A stretch of DNA of 64,000 bases from Isoetes taiwanensis. Taxonomy: Eukaryota; Streptophyta; Lycopodiopsida; Isoetales; Isoetaceae. The position numbers were made by a program, and so were the translations under genes. The notes beneath the pieces are model-generated. The model had not been told where the DNA came from. It made no database searches and was given only the letters and a program-made list of their open reading frames with translations. Positions 13,835 to 27,289 of this stretch are shown piece after piece (within the stretch, counting starts at the first letter, position 1; each line of letters opens with the position of its first letter). The stretch is from positions 35,897 through 99,896 of the forward strand of contig JAJEKV010000511.1 in the NCBI GenBank assembly GCA_021234155.1, read 5' to 3'.

Positions 13835-16326
13835 GGCACGACCAAGATTATCAAAAGTACTCTAGCAACAAGTAGATCATAGGAAAAAAGCCAGAATGCC
13901 CCTACACCTTGCTAAAATTACCAAAATGCCCAAAAAGGGAGTTATTGGCTACAATGGCAACGACGTTTTCTATGGCCAGGAGAACGAACAAGTGCCTTCA
14001 CAAAACATACAGGTGGGAGCAAGATGCTTCCCGTTTGAAGCAAGATCATCCGAATTGTTCTTGAATTTTTCAAGCTACAGTACCGTTAAGAAGTAATTAT
14101 TGAATAATAACTCAAAGGAGCATAACTTGTGAATTCCAACTCCGATTTAGACGAATTGGGTCTCTTTGGAACCCTCTTATCTTAGTCTACAATGTTGTGA
14201 AGACAAGTTTTGAATTTGAGGAGCCAGAAAAGTAATATTGCCAAAAGTTACCAAATATGCCTCGAAGTTGGAGGGCACTCTAACTATTCTAGAAAAAAAA
14301 AGTAGAAAAGTAAAACGCTCATGGTTTGAGATTGTTTGATGAGTCTGAGAAATTTCTGGTCCCTAAATTTCTGGAAAATTCTCGTGTGTGAGTGGTAATA
14401 ATGGTCCATAAATTCTTTGAGATAATCCAGTATGTCATTGGTAATGATACCAAGATGGAGAAGTTGGGTATCGATCCCAATGCCTCTCGCATGATGTTAA
14501 AGCGAAGCTCTACCATCGAGCTACAACCCCATAATAACACTATAGCTCCTTAGAACCCTCTATTAGCAATCGCATATACGATAGAAGCCCATGTAAGTTA
14601 GCAAGTATTGCTAAATAATTATTTAAATTCCAATTTAAGGTTGTTTCTTTGGTGAGTCTTTTTTATATCGCTATTTAACAATGTTATTAATTAAATTTCA
14701 ATTCGAGGTCATTTCTGGTGAATCTTTTATATCTCTATTTAACAACGATGCACAAAAACAATGGAGAAGTTGGGTATCGATCCCAATGCCTCTCGCGATG
14801 CAAAGCGAAGCTACCATCGAGCTACAACCCCATAATAGACTTTTCGCTTTTAAAGCCCCCCCTAATACTAGATCCCGTGATCTGAGATAGAAAGGCGTTG
14901 CTGAATTGGAGTTAAAGAGCACTTGGAGTGTCACTCTCTGTGCTAGAGATCGAGGGCATTTGGAATGTAACATGAGTGTTCTACTTGCTTGAATCATCTG
15001 AGTGTAACACAAAAAATTACGAGAAGTGCTTCTCATTTTGGCGCACAAAATTGAACCCAACGTGAATCGAACACAACCAACCGATCGGAGTCGAGTCGAC
15101 GCTACCATTGCGCCATGGATCCGGCACGACCAAGATTATCAAAAGTACTCTAGCAACAAGTAGATCATAGGAAAAAAGCCAGAATGCCCCTACACCTTGC
15201 TAAAATTACCAAAATGCCCAAAAAGGGAGTTATTGGCTACAATGGCAACGACGTTTTCTATGGCCAGGAGAACGAACAAGTGCCTTCACAAAACATACAG
15301 GTGGGAGCAAGATGCTTCCCGTTTGAAGCAAGATCATCCGAATTGTTCTTGAATTTTTCAAGCTCTGATTACCGTTAAGAAGTAATTATTGAATAATAAC
15401 TCAAAGGAGCATAACTTGTGAATTCCAACTCCGATTTTTAGGCAATTGGGTCTCTTTGGAACCCTCTTATCCTAGTCTACAATGTTGTGAAGACAAGTTT
15501 TGAATTTGAGGAGCCAGAAAAGTAATATTGCCAAAAGTTACCAAATATGCCTCGAAGTTGGAGGGCACTCTAACTATTCTAGAAAAAAAAAAGTAGAAAA
15601 GTAAAACGCTCATGGTTTGAGATTGTTTGATGAGTCCGAGAAATTTCGGTCCCTAAATTTCTGGAAAATTCTCGTGTGTGAGTGGTAATAATGGTCCATA
15701 AATTCTTTGAGATAATCCAAGATGTCATTGGTAATGATACCAAGATGGAGAAGTTGGGTATCGATCCCAATGCCCTCTCGCATAAGTTTAGCTCTACCAT
15801 CCGAGCTACAACCCCCATAATAACACTATAGCTCCTTAGAACCCTCTATTAGCAATCGCATATACAGATAGAGCCCGAGTAAGTTAGCAAGTATTGCTAA
15901 ATAATTATTTAAATTCCAATTTAAGGTTGTTTTTGGTGAGTCTTTTTATATCGCTATTTAACAATGTTATTAATTAAATTTCAATTCGAGGTCATTTCTG
16001 GTGAATCTTTTATATCTCTATTTAACAACGATGCACAAAAACAATGGAGAAGTTGGGTATCGATCCCAATGCCTCTGATGCATGCAAAGCGCTCTACCAT
16101 CGAGCTACAACCCCATAATAGACTTTTCGCTTTTTAAAGCCCCCTAATACTAAGATCCCGTGATCTGAGATAGAAAGGCGCGTTTTGAATTGGAGTTAAA
16201 GAGCACTTGGAGTGTCACTCTCTGTGCTAGAGATCGAGGGCATTTGGAATGTAACATGAGTGTTCTACTTGCTTGAATCATCTGAGTGTAACAACGAGAA
16301 GTGCTTCTCATTTTGGCGCACAAAAT

Positions 16327-16398
16327 TGAACCCAACGTGAATCGAACACGCAACCTTCTGATCTGGAGTCAGACGCGCTACCATTGCGCCATGGATCC
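16327..16398 (-). tRNA. tRNA-Trp (anticodon CCA)
   Basis: Second fully intact Trp copy in block A, identical through its 72 nt to the copy at 13763-13834. Confidence 0.93.
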
Positions 16399-17021
16399 GG
16401 CACGACCAAGATTATCAAAAGTACTCTAGCAACAAGTAGATCATAGGAAAAAAGCCAGAATGCCCCTACACCTTGCTAAAATTACCAAAATGCCCAAAAA
16501 GGGAGTTATTGGCTACAATGGCAACGACGTTTTCTATGGCCAGGAGAACGAACAAGTGCCTTCACAAAACATACAGGTGGGAGCAAGATGCTTCCCGTTT
16601 GAAGCAAGATCATCCGAATTGTTCTTGAATTTTTCAAGCTACAGTACCGTTAAGAAGTAATTATTGAATAATAACTCAAAGGAGCATAACTTGTGAATTC
16701 CAACTCCGATTTAGACGAATTCGGTCTCTTTGGAACCCTCTTATCCTAGTCTACAATGTTGTGAAGACAAGTTTTGAATTTGAGGAGCCAGAAAAGTAAT
16801 ATTGCCAAAAGTTACCAAATATGCCTCGAAGTTGGAGGGCACTCTAACTATTCTAGAAAAAAAAAGTAGAAAAGTAAAAAACGCTCATGGTTTGAGATTG
16901 TTTGATGAGTCCGAGAAATTTCTGGTCCCTAAATTTCTGGAAAATTCTCGTGTGTGAGTGGTAATAATGGTCCATAAATTCTTTGAGATAATCCAGTATG
17001 TCATTGGTAATGATACCAAGA

Positions 17022-17094
17022 TGGAGAAGTTGGGTATCGATCCCAATGCCTCTCGCATGCAAAGCGAGAGCTCTACCATCTGAGCTACAACCCC
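17022..17094 (-). tRNA. tRNA-Ala (anticodon TGC)
   Basis: Full-length first-position copy with one change at position 26 (T instead of G). This first-position locus carries TGC, whereas several others carry CGC. Confidence 0.82.
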
Positions 17095-17327
17095 ATAATA
17101 ACACTATAGCTCCTTAGAACCCTCTATTAGCAATCGTGATATACAGATATAGAAGCCGATTAAGTTAGCAAGTATTGCTAAATAATTATTTAAATTCAAT
17201 TTAAGGTTGTTTCTTTGGTGAGTCTTTTTATATCGCTATTTAACAATGTTATTAATTAAATTTCAATTCGAGGTCATTTCCTGGTGAATCTTTTATATCT
17301 CTATTTAACAACGATGCACAAAAACAA

Positions 17328-17400
17328 TGGAGAAGTTGGGTATCGATCCCAATGCCTCTCGCATGCAAAGCGAGCGCTCTACCATCTGAGCTACAACCCC
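17328..17400 (-). tRNA. tRNA-Ala (anticodon TGC)
   Basis: Intact second-position copy. With 17022-17094 it makes one of the few units in which both Ala loci are full-length. Confidence 0.85.
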
Positions 17401-18318
17401 ATAATAGACTTTTTCGCTTTTTAAAGCCCCCCTAATACTAGATCCCGTGATACTGAGATAGAAAGGCGTTCTTTGAATTGGAGTTAAAGAGCACTTGGAG
17501 TGTCACTCTCTTGCTAGAGATCGAGGGCATTTGGAATGTAACATGAGTGTTCTACTTGCTTGAATCATCTGAGTGTAACAACGAGAAGTGCTTCTCATTT
17601 TGGCGCACAAAATTGAACCCAACGTGAATCGAACACGCAACCTTCTGATCTGGAGTCGGGACGCTACTACCATTGCGCCATGGATCCAAACACGACCAAG
17701 ATTATCAAAAGTACTCTAGCAACAAGTAGATCATAGGAAAAAAAGCGAATGCCCCTACACCTTGCTAAAATTACCAAAATGCCCAAAAAGGGAGTTATTG
17801 GCTACAATGGCAACGACGTTTTCTATGGCCAGGAGAACGAACAAGTGCCTTCACAAAACATACAGGTGGGAGCAAGATGCTTCCCGTTTGAAGCAAGATC
17901 ATCCGAATTGTTCTTGAATTTTTCAAGCTCTGATCACCGTTAAGAAGTAATTATTGAATAATAACTCAAAGGAGCATAACTTGTGAATTCCAACTCCGAT
18001 TTAGGCAATTAGGTCTCTTTGGAACCCTCTTATCCTAGTCTACAATGTTGTGAAGACAAGTTTTGAATTTGAGGAGCCAGAAAAGTAATATTGCCAAAAG
18101 TTACCAAATATGCCTCGAAGTTGGAGGGCACTCACTCTAACTATTCTAGAAAAAAAAAAAAAAAGTAGAAAAGTAAAACGCTCATGGTTTGAGATTGTTT
18201 GATGAGTCTGAGAAATTTCTGGTCCCTAAATTTCTGGAAAATTCTCGTGTGTGAGTGGTAATAATGGTCCATAAATTCTTTGAGATAATCCAGTATGTCA
18301 TTGGTAATGATACCAAGA

Positions 18319-18391
18319 TGGAGAAGTTGGGTATCGATCCCAATGCCTCTCGCATGCGAAGCGAGCGCTCTACCATCTGAGCTACAACCCC
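18319..18391 (-). tRNA. tRNA-Ala (anticodon CGC)
   Basis: Intact first-position copy with loop TTCGCAT, giving CGC. Confidence 0.85.
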
Positions 18392-18623
18392 CATAATAAC
18401 ACTATAGCTCCTTAGAACCCTCTATTAGCAATCGCATATCTGAGATAGAAGCCCGATAAGTTAGCAAGTATTGCTAAATAATTATTTAAATTCAATTTAA
18501 GGTTGTTTCTTTGGTGAGTCTTTTTTATATCGCTATTTAACAATGTTATTAATTAAATTTCAATTCGAGGTCATTTCTGGTGAATCTTTTATATCTCTAT
18601 TTAACAACGATGCACAAAAACAA

Positions 18624-18696
18624 TGGAGAAGTTGGGTATCGATCCCAATGCCTCTCGCATGCAAAGCGAGCGCTCTACCATCTGAGCTACAACCCC
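18624..18696 (-). tRNA. tRNA-Ala (anticodon TGC)
   Basis: Intact second-position copy. Its unit therefore encodes a CGC and a TGC isoacceptor side by side. Confidence 0.85.
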
Positions 18697-19606
18697 ATAA
18701 TAGACTTTTTCGCTTTTTAAAGCCCCCTAATACTAGATCGTGATGAGATAGAAAGGCGTTCTTTGAATTGGAGTTAAAGAGCACTTGGAGTGTCACTCTC
18801 TCTTGCTAGAGATCGAGGGCATTTGGAATGTAACATGAGTGTTCTACTTGCTTGAATCATCGAGTGTAACAAAAATTACGAGAAGTGCTTCTCATTTTGG
18901 CGCACAAAATTGAACCCAACGTGAATCGAACACGCAACCTTCTCGATGCGGAGTCGGGCGCTACCATTGCGCCATGGATCCGCGACACGACCAAGATTAT
19001 CAAAAGTACTCTAGCAACAAGTAGATCATAGGAAAAAAGCCAGAATGCCCCTACACCTTGCTAAAATTACCAAAATGCCCAAAAAGGGAGTTATTGGCTA
19101 CAATGGCAACGACGTTTTCTATGGCGGGAGAACGAACAAGTGCCTTCACAAAACATACAGGTGGGAGCAAGATGCTTCCCGTTTGAAGCAAGATCATCCG
19201 AATTGTTCTTGAATTTTTTCAAGCTCTGATTACCGTTAAGAAGTAATTATTGAATAATAACTCAAAGGAGCATAACTTGTGAATTCCAACTCCGATTTAG
19301 ACGAATTGGGTCTCTTTGGAACCCTCTTATCTTAGTCTACAATGTTGTGAAGACAAGTTTTGAATTTGAGGAGCCAGAAAAGTAATATTGCCAAAAGTTA
19401 CCAAATATGCCTCGAAGTTGGAGGGCACTCTAACTATTCTAGAAAAAAAAAGTAGAAAAGTAAAAACGCTCATGGTTTGAGATTGTTTGATGAGTCTGAG
19501 AAATTTCTGGTCCCTAAATTTCTGGAAAATTCTCGTGTGTGAGTGGTAATAATGGTCCATAAATTCTTTGAGATAATCCAGTATGTCATTGGTAATGATA
19601 CCAAGA

Positions 19607-19679
19607 TGGAGAAGTTGGGTATCGATCCCAATGCCTCTCGCATGCGAAGCGAGCGCTCTACCATCTGAGCTACAACCCC
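19607..19679 (-). tRNA. tRNA-Ala (anticodon CGC)
   Basis: Intact first-position copy, identical to 18319-18391. The second Ala locus of the same unit (near 19913) is damaged. Confidence 0.85.
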
Positions 19680-22600
19680 CATAATAACACTATAGCTCCT
19701 TAGAACCCTCTATTAGCAATCGCATATACAGATAGAAGCCAGTAAGTTAGCAAGTATTGCTAAATAATTATTTAAATTCAATTTAAGGTTGTTTTTTTGG
19801 TGAGTCTTTTATATCGCTATTTAACAATGTTATTAATTAAATTTCAATTCGAGGTCATTTCCTGGTGAATCTTTTATATCTCTATTTAACAACGATGCAC
19901 AAAAACAATGGAGAAGTTGGGTATCGATCCCAATGCCTCTCGCATGCAAAGCGAAGGCTCTACCATCGAGCTACAACCCCATAATAGACTTTTTCGCTTT
20001 TTAAAGCCCCCTAATACTAGATCCACGTATCTGAGGATAGAAAGGCGTTCTTTGAATTGGAGTTAAAGAGCACTTGGAGTGTCACTCTCTTGTGCTAGAG
20101 ATCGAGGGCATTTGGAATGTAACATGAGTGTTCTACTGCTTTGAATCATCCGAGTGTAACACAAAAAACGAGAAGTGCTTCTCATTTTGGAGCACAAAAT
20201 TGAACCCAACGTGAATCGAACACGCAACCTTCCGATCGACGGAGTCGGGGCAGCTACCATGCGCCATGGATCCGCACGACCAAGATTATCAAAAGTACTC
20301 TAGCAACAAGTAGATCATAGGAAAAAAGCCAGAATGCCCCTACACCTTGCTAAAATTACCAAAATGCCCAAAAGGGAGTTATTGGCTACAATGGCAACGG
20401 CGTTTTCTATGGCGGAGAACGAACAAGTGCCTTCACAAAACATACTGGTGGGAGCAAGATGCTTCCCGTTTGAAGCAAGATCATCCGAATTGTTCTTGAA
20501 TTTTTCAAGCTCTGATACCGTTAAGAAGTAATTATTGAATAATAACTCAAAGGAGCATAACTTGTGAATTCCAACTCCGATTTAGGCAATTGGGTCTCTT
20601 TGGAACCCTCTTATCCTAGTCTACAATGTTGTGAAGACAAGTTTTGAATTTGAGGAGCCAGAAAAGTAATATTGCCAAAAGTTACCAAATATGCCTCGAA
20701 GTTGGAGGGCACTCTAACTATTCTAGAAAAAAAAAAAGTAGAAAAGTAAAACGCTCATGGTTTGAGATTGTTTGATGAGTCTGAGAAATTTCTGGTCCCT
20801 AAATTTCTGGAAAATTTCGTGTGTGAGTGGTAATAATGGTCCATAAATTCTTTGAGATAATCCAAGTATGTCATTGGTAATGATACCAAGATGGAGAAGT
20901 TGGGTATCGATCCCAATGCCTCTCGCATGCGAAAAGCTCTACCATCTGAGCTACAACCCCCATAATAACACTATAGCTCCTTAGAACCCTCTATTAGCAA
21001 TCGCATATACTGAGATAGAAGCCGATAAGTTAGCAAGTATTGCTAAATAATTATTTAAATTCAATTTAAGGTTGTTTCTTTGGTGAGTCTTTTTATATCG
21101 CTATTTAACAATGTTATTAATTAAATTTCAATTCGAGGTCATTTCTGGTGAATCTTTTATATCTCTATTTAACAACGATGCACAAAAACAATGGAGAAGT
21201 TGGGTATCGATCCCAATGCCTCTCGCATGCAAAAGCGGCTCTACCATCGAGCTACAACCCCATAATAGACTTTTTCGCTTTTTAAAGCCCCCTAATACTA
21301 GATCACGTATCTGAGATAGAAAGGCGTTCTTTGAATTGGAGTTAAAGAGCACTTGGAGTGTCACTCTCTTGTGCTAGAGATCGAGGGCATTTGGAATGTA
21401 ACATGAGTGTTCTACTTGCTTGAATCATCGAGTGTAACACAAAAAACGAGAAGTGCTTCTCATTTTGGCGCACAAAATTGAACCCAGCGTGAATCGAACG
21501 CAACCAACCTTCGATCACGGAGTCGGCGCTACCATTGCGCCATGGATCCACGACCAAGATTATCAAAAGTACTCTAGCAACAAGTAGATCATAGGAAAAA
21601 AGCAGAATGCCCCTACACCTTGCTAAAATTACCAAAATGCCCAAAAAGGGAGTTATTGGCTACAATGGCAACGGCGTTTTCTATGGCGGGGAGAGCGAAC
21701 AAGTGCCTTCACAAAACATACTGGTGGGAGCAAGATGCTTCCCGTTTGAAGCAAGATCATCCGAATTGTTCTTGAATTTTTCAAGCTCTGATACCGTTAA
21801 GAAGTAATTATTGAATAATAACTCAAAGGAGCATAACTTGTGAATTCCAACTCCGATTTAGGCAATTGGGTCTCTTTGGAACCCTCTTATCCTAGTCTAC
21901 AATGTTGTGAAGACAAGTTTTGAATTTGAGGAGCCAGAAAAGTAATATTGCCAAAAGTTACCAAATATGCCTCGAAGTTGGAGGGCACTCTAACTATTCT
22001 AGAAAAAAAAAAGTAGAAAAGTAAAAGCGCTCATGGTTTGAGATTGTTTGATGAGTCGAGAAATTTCTGGTCCCTAAATTTCTGGAAAATTCTCGTGTGT
22101 GAGTGGTAATAATGGTCCATAAATTCTTTGAGATAATAATCGATTATGTCATTGGTAATGATACCAAGATGGAGAAGTTGGGTATCGATCCCAATGCCTC
22201 TCGCATGATGGCGAAGCTCTACCATCGAGCTACAACCCCCATAATAACACTATAGCTCCTTAGAACCCTCTATTAGCAATCGCATATCTGAGATAGAAGC
22301 CCGATAAGTTAGCAAGTATTGCTAAATAATTATTTAAATTCAATTTAAGGTTGTTTCTTTGGTGAGTTTTTTATATCGCTATTTAACAATGTTATTAATT
22401 AAATTTCAATTCGAGGTCATTTCTGGTGAATCTTTTATATCTCTATTTAACAACGATGCACAAAAACAATGGAGAAGTTGGGTATCGATCCCAATGCCTC
22501 TCGCATGCAAAGCGGCTCTACCATCGAGCTACAACCCCATAATAGACTTTTTCGCTTTTTAAAGCCCCCTAATACTAGATCACGTATCTGAGATAGAAAG

Positions 22601-24732
22601 GCGTTCTTTGAATTGGAGTTAAAGAGCACTTGGAGTGTCACTCTCTTGTGCTAGAGATCGAGGGCATTTGGAATGTAACATGAGTGTTCTACTTGCTTGA
22701 ATCATCGAGAGTGTAACACAAAAATTACGAGAAGTGCTTCTCATTTTGGGCACAAAATTGAACCCAAGCGTGAATCGAACCGCAACCTTCGATCACGGAG
22801 TCGGACGCGCTACCATTGCGCCATGGATCCGTACGACCAAGATTATCAAAAGTACTCTAGCAACAAGTAGATCATAGGAAAAAAGCGAATGCCCCTACAC
22901 CTTGCTAAAATTACCAAAATGCCCAAAAAGGGAGTTATTGGCTACAATGGCAACGGCGTTTTCTATGGCGGGGAGAACGAACAAGTGCCTTCACAAAACA
23001 TATGAGGTGGGAGCAAGATGCTTCCCGTTTGAAGCAAGATCATCCGAATTGTTCTTGAATTTTTCAAGCTCTGATACCGTTAAGAAGTAATTATTGAATA
23101 ATAACTCAAAGGAGCATAACTTTGTGAATTCCAACTCCGATTTAGGCAATTAGGTCTCTTTGGAACCCTCTTATCCTAGTCTACAATGTTGTGAAGACAA
23201 GTTTTGAATTTGAGGAGCCAGAAAAGTAATATTGCCAAAAGTTACCAAATATGCCTCGAAGTTGGAGGGCACTCTAACTATTCTAGAAAAAAAAAAAAGT
23301 AGAAAAGTAAAAGCGCTCATGGTTTGAGATTGTTTGATGAGTCCGAGAAATTTGGGTCCCTAAATTTCTGGAAAATTCTCGTGTGTGAGTGGTAATAATG
23401 GTCCATAAATTCTTTGAGATAATCCAGTATGTCATTGGTAATGATACCAAGATGGAGAAGTTGGGTATCGATCCCAATGCCTCTCGCATCTTGAAGCGAA
23501 GCTCTACCATCGAGCTACAACCCCCATAATAACACTATAGCTCCTTAGAACCCTCTATTAGCAATCGCATATATGAGATAGAAGCCCGTAAGTTAGCAAG
23601 TATTGCTAAATAATTATTTAAATTCAATTTAAGGTTGTTTCTTTGGTGAGTCTTTTATATCGCTATTTAACAATGTTATTAATTAAATTTCAATTCGAGG
23701 TCATTTCACGGTGAATCTTTTATATCTCTATTTAACAACGATGCACAAAAACAATGGAGAAGTTGGGTATCGATCCCAATGCCTCTCGCATGCAAAGCGG
23801 CTCTACCATCGAGCTACAACCCCATAATAGACTTTTCGCTTTTAAAGCCCCCTAATACTAGATCACGTATCTGAGATAGAAAGGCGTTCTTTGAATTGGA
23901 GTTAAAGAGCACTTGGAGTGTCACTCTCTTGTGCTAGAGATCGAGGGCATTTGGAATGTAACATGAGTGTTCTACTTGCTTGAATCATCGAGTGTAACAC
24001 AAAAATTACGAGAAGTGCTTCTCATTTTGGCACAAAATTGAACCCAAGCGTGAATCGAACACGCAACCTTCGATCACGGAGTCGGGCGGCGCTACCATTG
24101 CGCCATGGATCCGGCACGACCAAGATTATCAAAAGTACTCTAGCAACAAGTAGATCATAGGAAAAAAGCCAGAATGCCCCTACACCTTGCTAAAATTACC
24201 AAAATGCCCAAAAAGGGAGTTATTGGCTACAATGGCGGCGTTTTCTATGGCCAGGAGAACGAACAAGTGCCTTCACAAAACATACAGGTGGGAGCAAGAT
24301 GCTTCCCGTTTGAAGCAAGATCATCCGAATTGTTCTTGAATTTTTCAAGCTACAGTATACCGTTAAGAAGTAATTATTGAATAATAACTCAAAGGAGCAT
24401 AACTTGTGAATTCCAACTCCGATTTAGACGAATTCGGTCTCTTTGGAACCCTCTTATCCTAGTCTACAATGTTGTGAAGACAAGTTTTGAATTTGAGGAG
24501 CCAGAAAAGTAATATTGCCAAAAGTTACCAAATATGCCTCGAAGTTGGAGGGCACTCTAACTATTCTAGAAAAAAAAAGTAGAAAAGTAAAACGCTCATG
24601 GTTTGAGATTGTTTGATGAGTCTGAGAAATTTCTGGTCCCTAAATTTCTGGAAAATTCTCGTGTGTGAGTGGTAATAATGGTCCATAAATTCTTTGAGAT
24701 AATCCAGTATGTCATTGGTAATGATACCAAGA

Positions 24733-24805
24733 TGGAGAAGTTGGGTATCGATCCCAATGCCTCTCGCATGCGAAGCGAGCGCTCTACCATCTGAGCTACA
24801 ACCCC
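24733..24805 (-). tRNA. tRNA-Ala (anticodon CGC)
   Basis: Intact first-position copy with CGC anticodon. Confidence 0.85.
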
Positions 24806-25012
24806 CATAATAACACTATAGCTCCTTAGAACCCTCTATTAGCAATCGCATATACAGATAGAAGCCAGTAAGTTAGCAAGTATTGCTAAATAATTATTTA
24901 AATTCCAATTTAAGGTTGTTTGCTGGTGAGTCTTTTATATCGCTATTTCAATTCGAGGTCATTTCCTGGTGAATCTTTTATATCTCTATTTAACAACGAT
25001 GCACAAAAACAA

Positions 25013-25085
25013 TGGAGAAGTTGGGTATCGATCCCAATGCCTCTCGCATGCAAAGCGAGTGCTCTACCATCTGAGCTACAACCCC
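25013..25085 (-). tRNA. tRNA-Ala (anticodon TGC)
   Basis: Full-length second-position copy with A at position 26. The spacer before it lacks about 30 bp (ATTTAACAATGTTATTAATT region) found in other units. Confidence 0.82.
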
Positions 25086-25743
25086 ATAATAGACTTTTCG
25101 CTTTTTAAAGCCCCCCTAATACTAGATCCTGTATACAGATAGAAAGGCGTTGCTGAATTGGAGTTAAAGAGCACTTGGAGTGTCACTCTCTGTGCTAGAG
25201 ATCGAGGGCATTTGGAATGTAACATGAGTGTTCTACTTGCTTGAATCATCTGAGTGTAACACAAAAAATTACGAGAAGTGCTTCTCATTTTGGAGCACAA
25301 AATTGAACCCAACGTGAATCGAAACACGCAACCTTCCGATGCGGAGTCGGGGCGCTACCATTGCGCCATGGATCCGCACACGACCAAGATTATCAAAAGT
25401 ACTCTAGCAACAAGTAGATCATAGGAAAAAAGCCAGAATGCCCCTACACCTTGCTAAAATTACCAAAATGCCCAAAAAGGGAGTTATTGGCTACAATGGC
25501 AACGGCGTTTTCTATGGCGGAGAGCGAACAAGTGCCTTCACAAAACATACAGGTGGGAGCAAGATGCTTCCCGTTTGAAGCAAGATCATCCCGAATTGTT
25601 CTTGAATTTTTCAAGCTACAGTACCGTTAAGAAGTAATTATTGAATAATAACTCAAAGGAGCATAACTTGTGAATTCCAACTCCGATTTAGACGAATTCG
25701 GTCTCTTTGGAACCCTCTTATCTTAGTCTACAATGTTGTGAAG

Positions 25744-27289
25744 ACAAGTTTTGAATTTGAGGAGCCAGAAAAGTAATATTGCCAAAAGTTACCAAATATG
25801 CCTCGAAGTTGGAGGGCACTCTAACTATTATTCTAAAAAAAAAAAAAAAGTAGAAAAGTAAAAGCGCTCATGGTTTGAGATTGTTTGATGAGTCCGAGAA
25901 ATTTCTGGTCCCTAAATTTCTGGAAAATTCTCGTGTGTGAGTGGTAATAATGGTCCATAAATTCTTTGAGATAATCCAATTATGTCATTGGTAATGATAC
26001 CAAGATGGAGAAGTTGGGTATCGATCCCAATGCCTCTCGCATCTTGGCGGAAGGCTCTACCATCGAGCTACAACCCCCATAATAACACTATAGCTCCTTA
26101 AATTTCAAAGAGGGCTTAGAACCCTCTATTAGCAATCGCATATACAGATAGAAGCCAGTAAGTTAGCAAGTATTGCTAAATAAATATTTAAATTCCAATT
26201 TAAGGTTGTTTGCTGGTGAGTCTTTTATATCTCTATTTAACAACGATGCACAAAAACAATGGAGAAGTTGGGTATCGATCCCAATGCCTCTCGCATGCAA
26301 AGCGAGCGCTCTACCATCTGAGCTACAACCCCATAATAGACTTTTTGAGATAAGCTTTTTAAAGCCCCCTAATACTAGATCATCATATCTGAGATAGAAA
26401 GTTAATAAAGTTGAATTGGAGTTAAAGAGCACTTGGAGTGTCAGCAAGTATTGCTAAATAATTATTTAAATTCAATTTAAGGTTGTTTCTTTGGTGAGTC
26501 TTTTTGCTATTTAACAATGTTATTAATTAAATTTCAATTCGAGGTCATTTCTAGAAATGAAGGTGAATCTTTTATATCTCTATTTAACAACGATGCACAA
26601 AAACAATGGAGAAGTTGGGTATTGATCCCAATGCCTCTGCATGCAAAGCGAAGCTCTACCATCCGAGCTACAACCCCATAATAACGTATCTGAGATAGAA
26701 AGGCGTTGCTGAATTGGAGTTAAAGAGCACTTGGAGTGTCACTCTCTTGCTAGAGATCGAGGGCATTTGGAATGTAACATGAGTGTTCTACTTGCTTGAA
26801 TCATCTGAGTGTAACAACGAGAAGTGCTTCACATTTTGGCGCACAAAATTGAACCCAACGTGAATCGAACACGCAAACCCGATCCGGAGTCGACTGGCGC
26901 TACCATTGCGCCATGGATCCCAACTGACGACCAAGATTATCAAAAGTACTCTAGCAACAAGTAGATCATAGGAAAAAAGCGAGAATGCCCCTACACCTTG
27001 CTAAAATTACCAAAATGCCCAAAAGGGAGTTATTGGCTACAATGGCAACGGCGTTTTCTATGGCGGGAGAACGAACAAGTGCCTTCACAAAACATACAGG
27101 TGGGAGCAAGATGCTTCCCGTTTGAAGCAAGATCATCCGAATTGTTCTTGAATTTTTCAAGCTACAGTACCGTTAAGAAGTAATTATTGAATAATAACTC
27201 ACAGGAGCATAACTTGTGAATTCCAACTCCGATTTAGACGAATTCGGTCTCTTTGGAACCCTCTTATCCTAGTCTACAATGTTGTGAAT
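25744..27289. repeat. Enlarged array unit with three Ala loci
   Basis: This unit is 1546 bp instead of ~1290. The spacer and second Ala segment occur twice: an intact Ala at 26260-26332, then after 26440 a repeated spacer and a damaged Ala near 26607. A short insertion near 26101 (AATTTCAAAGAGGGC) is also unique. Unequal exchange between the two related Ala segments would explain the extra copy. Confidence 0.8.
26260..26332 (-). tRNA. tRNA-Ala (anticodon TGC)
   Basis: Intact 73 nt copy inside the enlarged unit. A T5 run follows on the minus strand. Confidence 0.84.

Larger units (their letters stand above)
12911..14202. repeat. Reference array unit with intact Ala and Trp genes
   Basis: This 1292 bp unit is a convenient reference because its second Ala locus and its Trp locus are both full-length. 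In plus-strand order it has an A-rich tract, the damaged Ala-a locus near 13180, an AT-rich spacer, intact Ala-b (13478-13550), a spacer with AATACTAGATC, intact Trp (13763-13834), then a ~330 bp region with a short open frame beginning MPLHLAKITK that I do not consider a gene. Confidence 0.85.
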
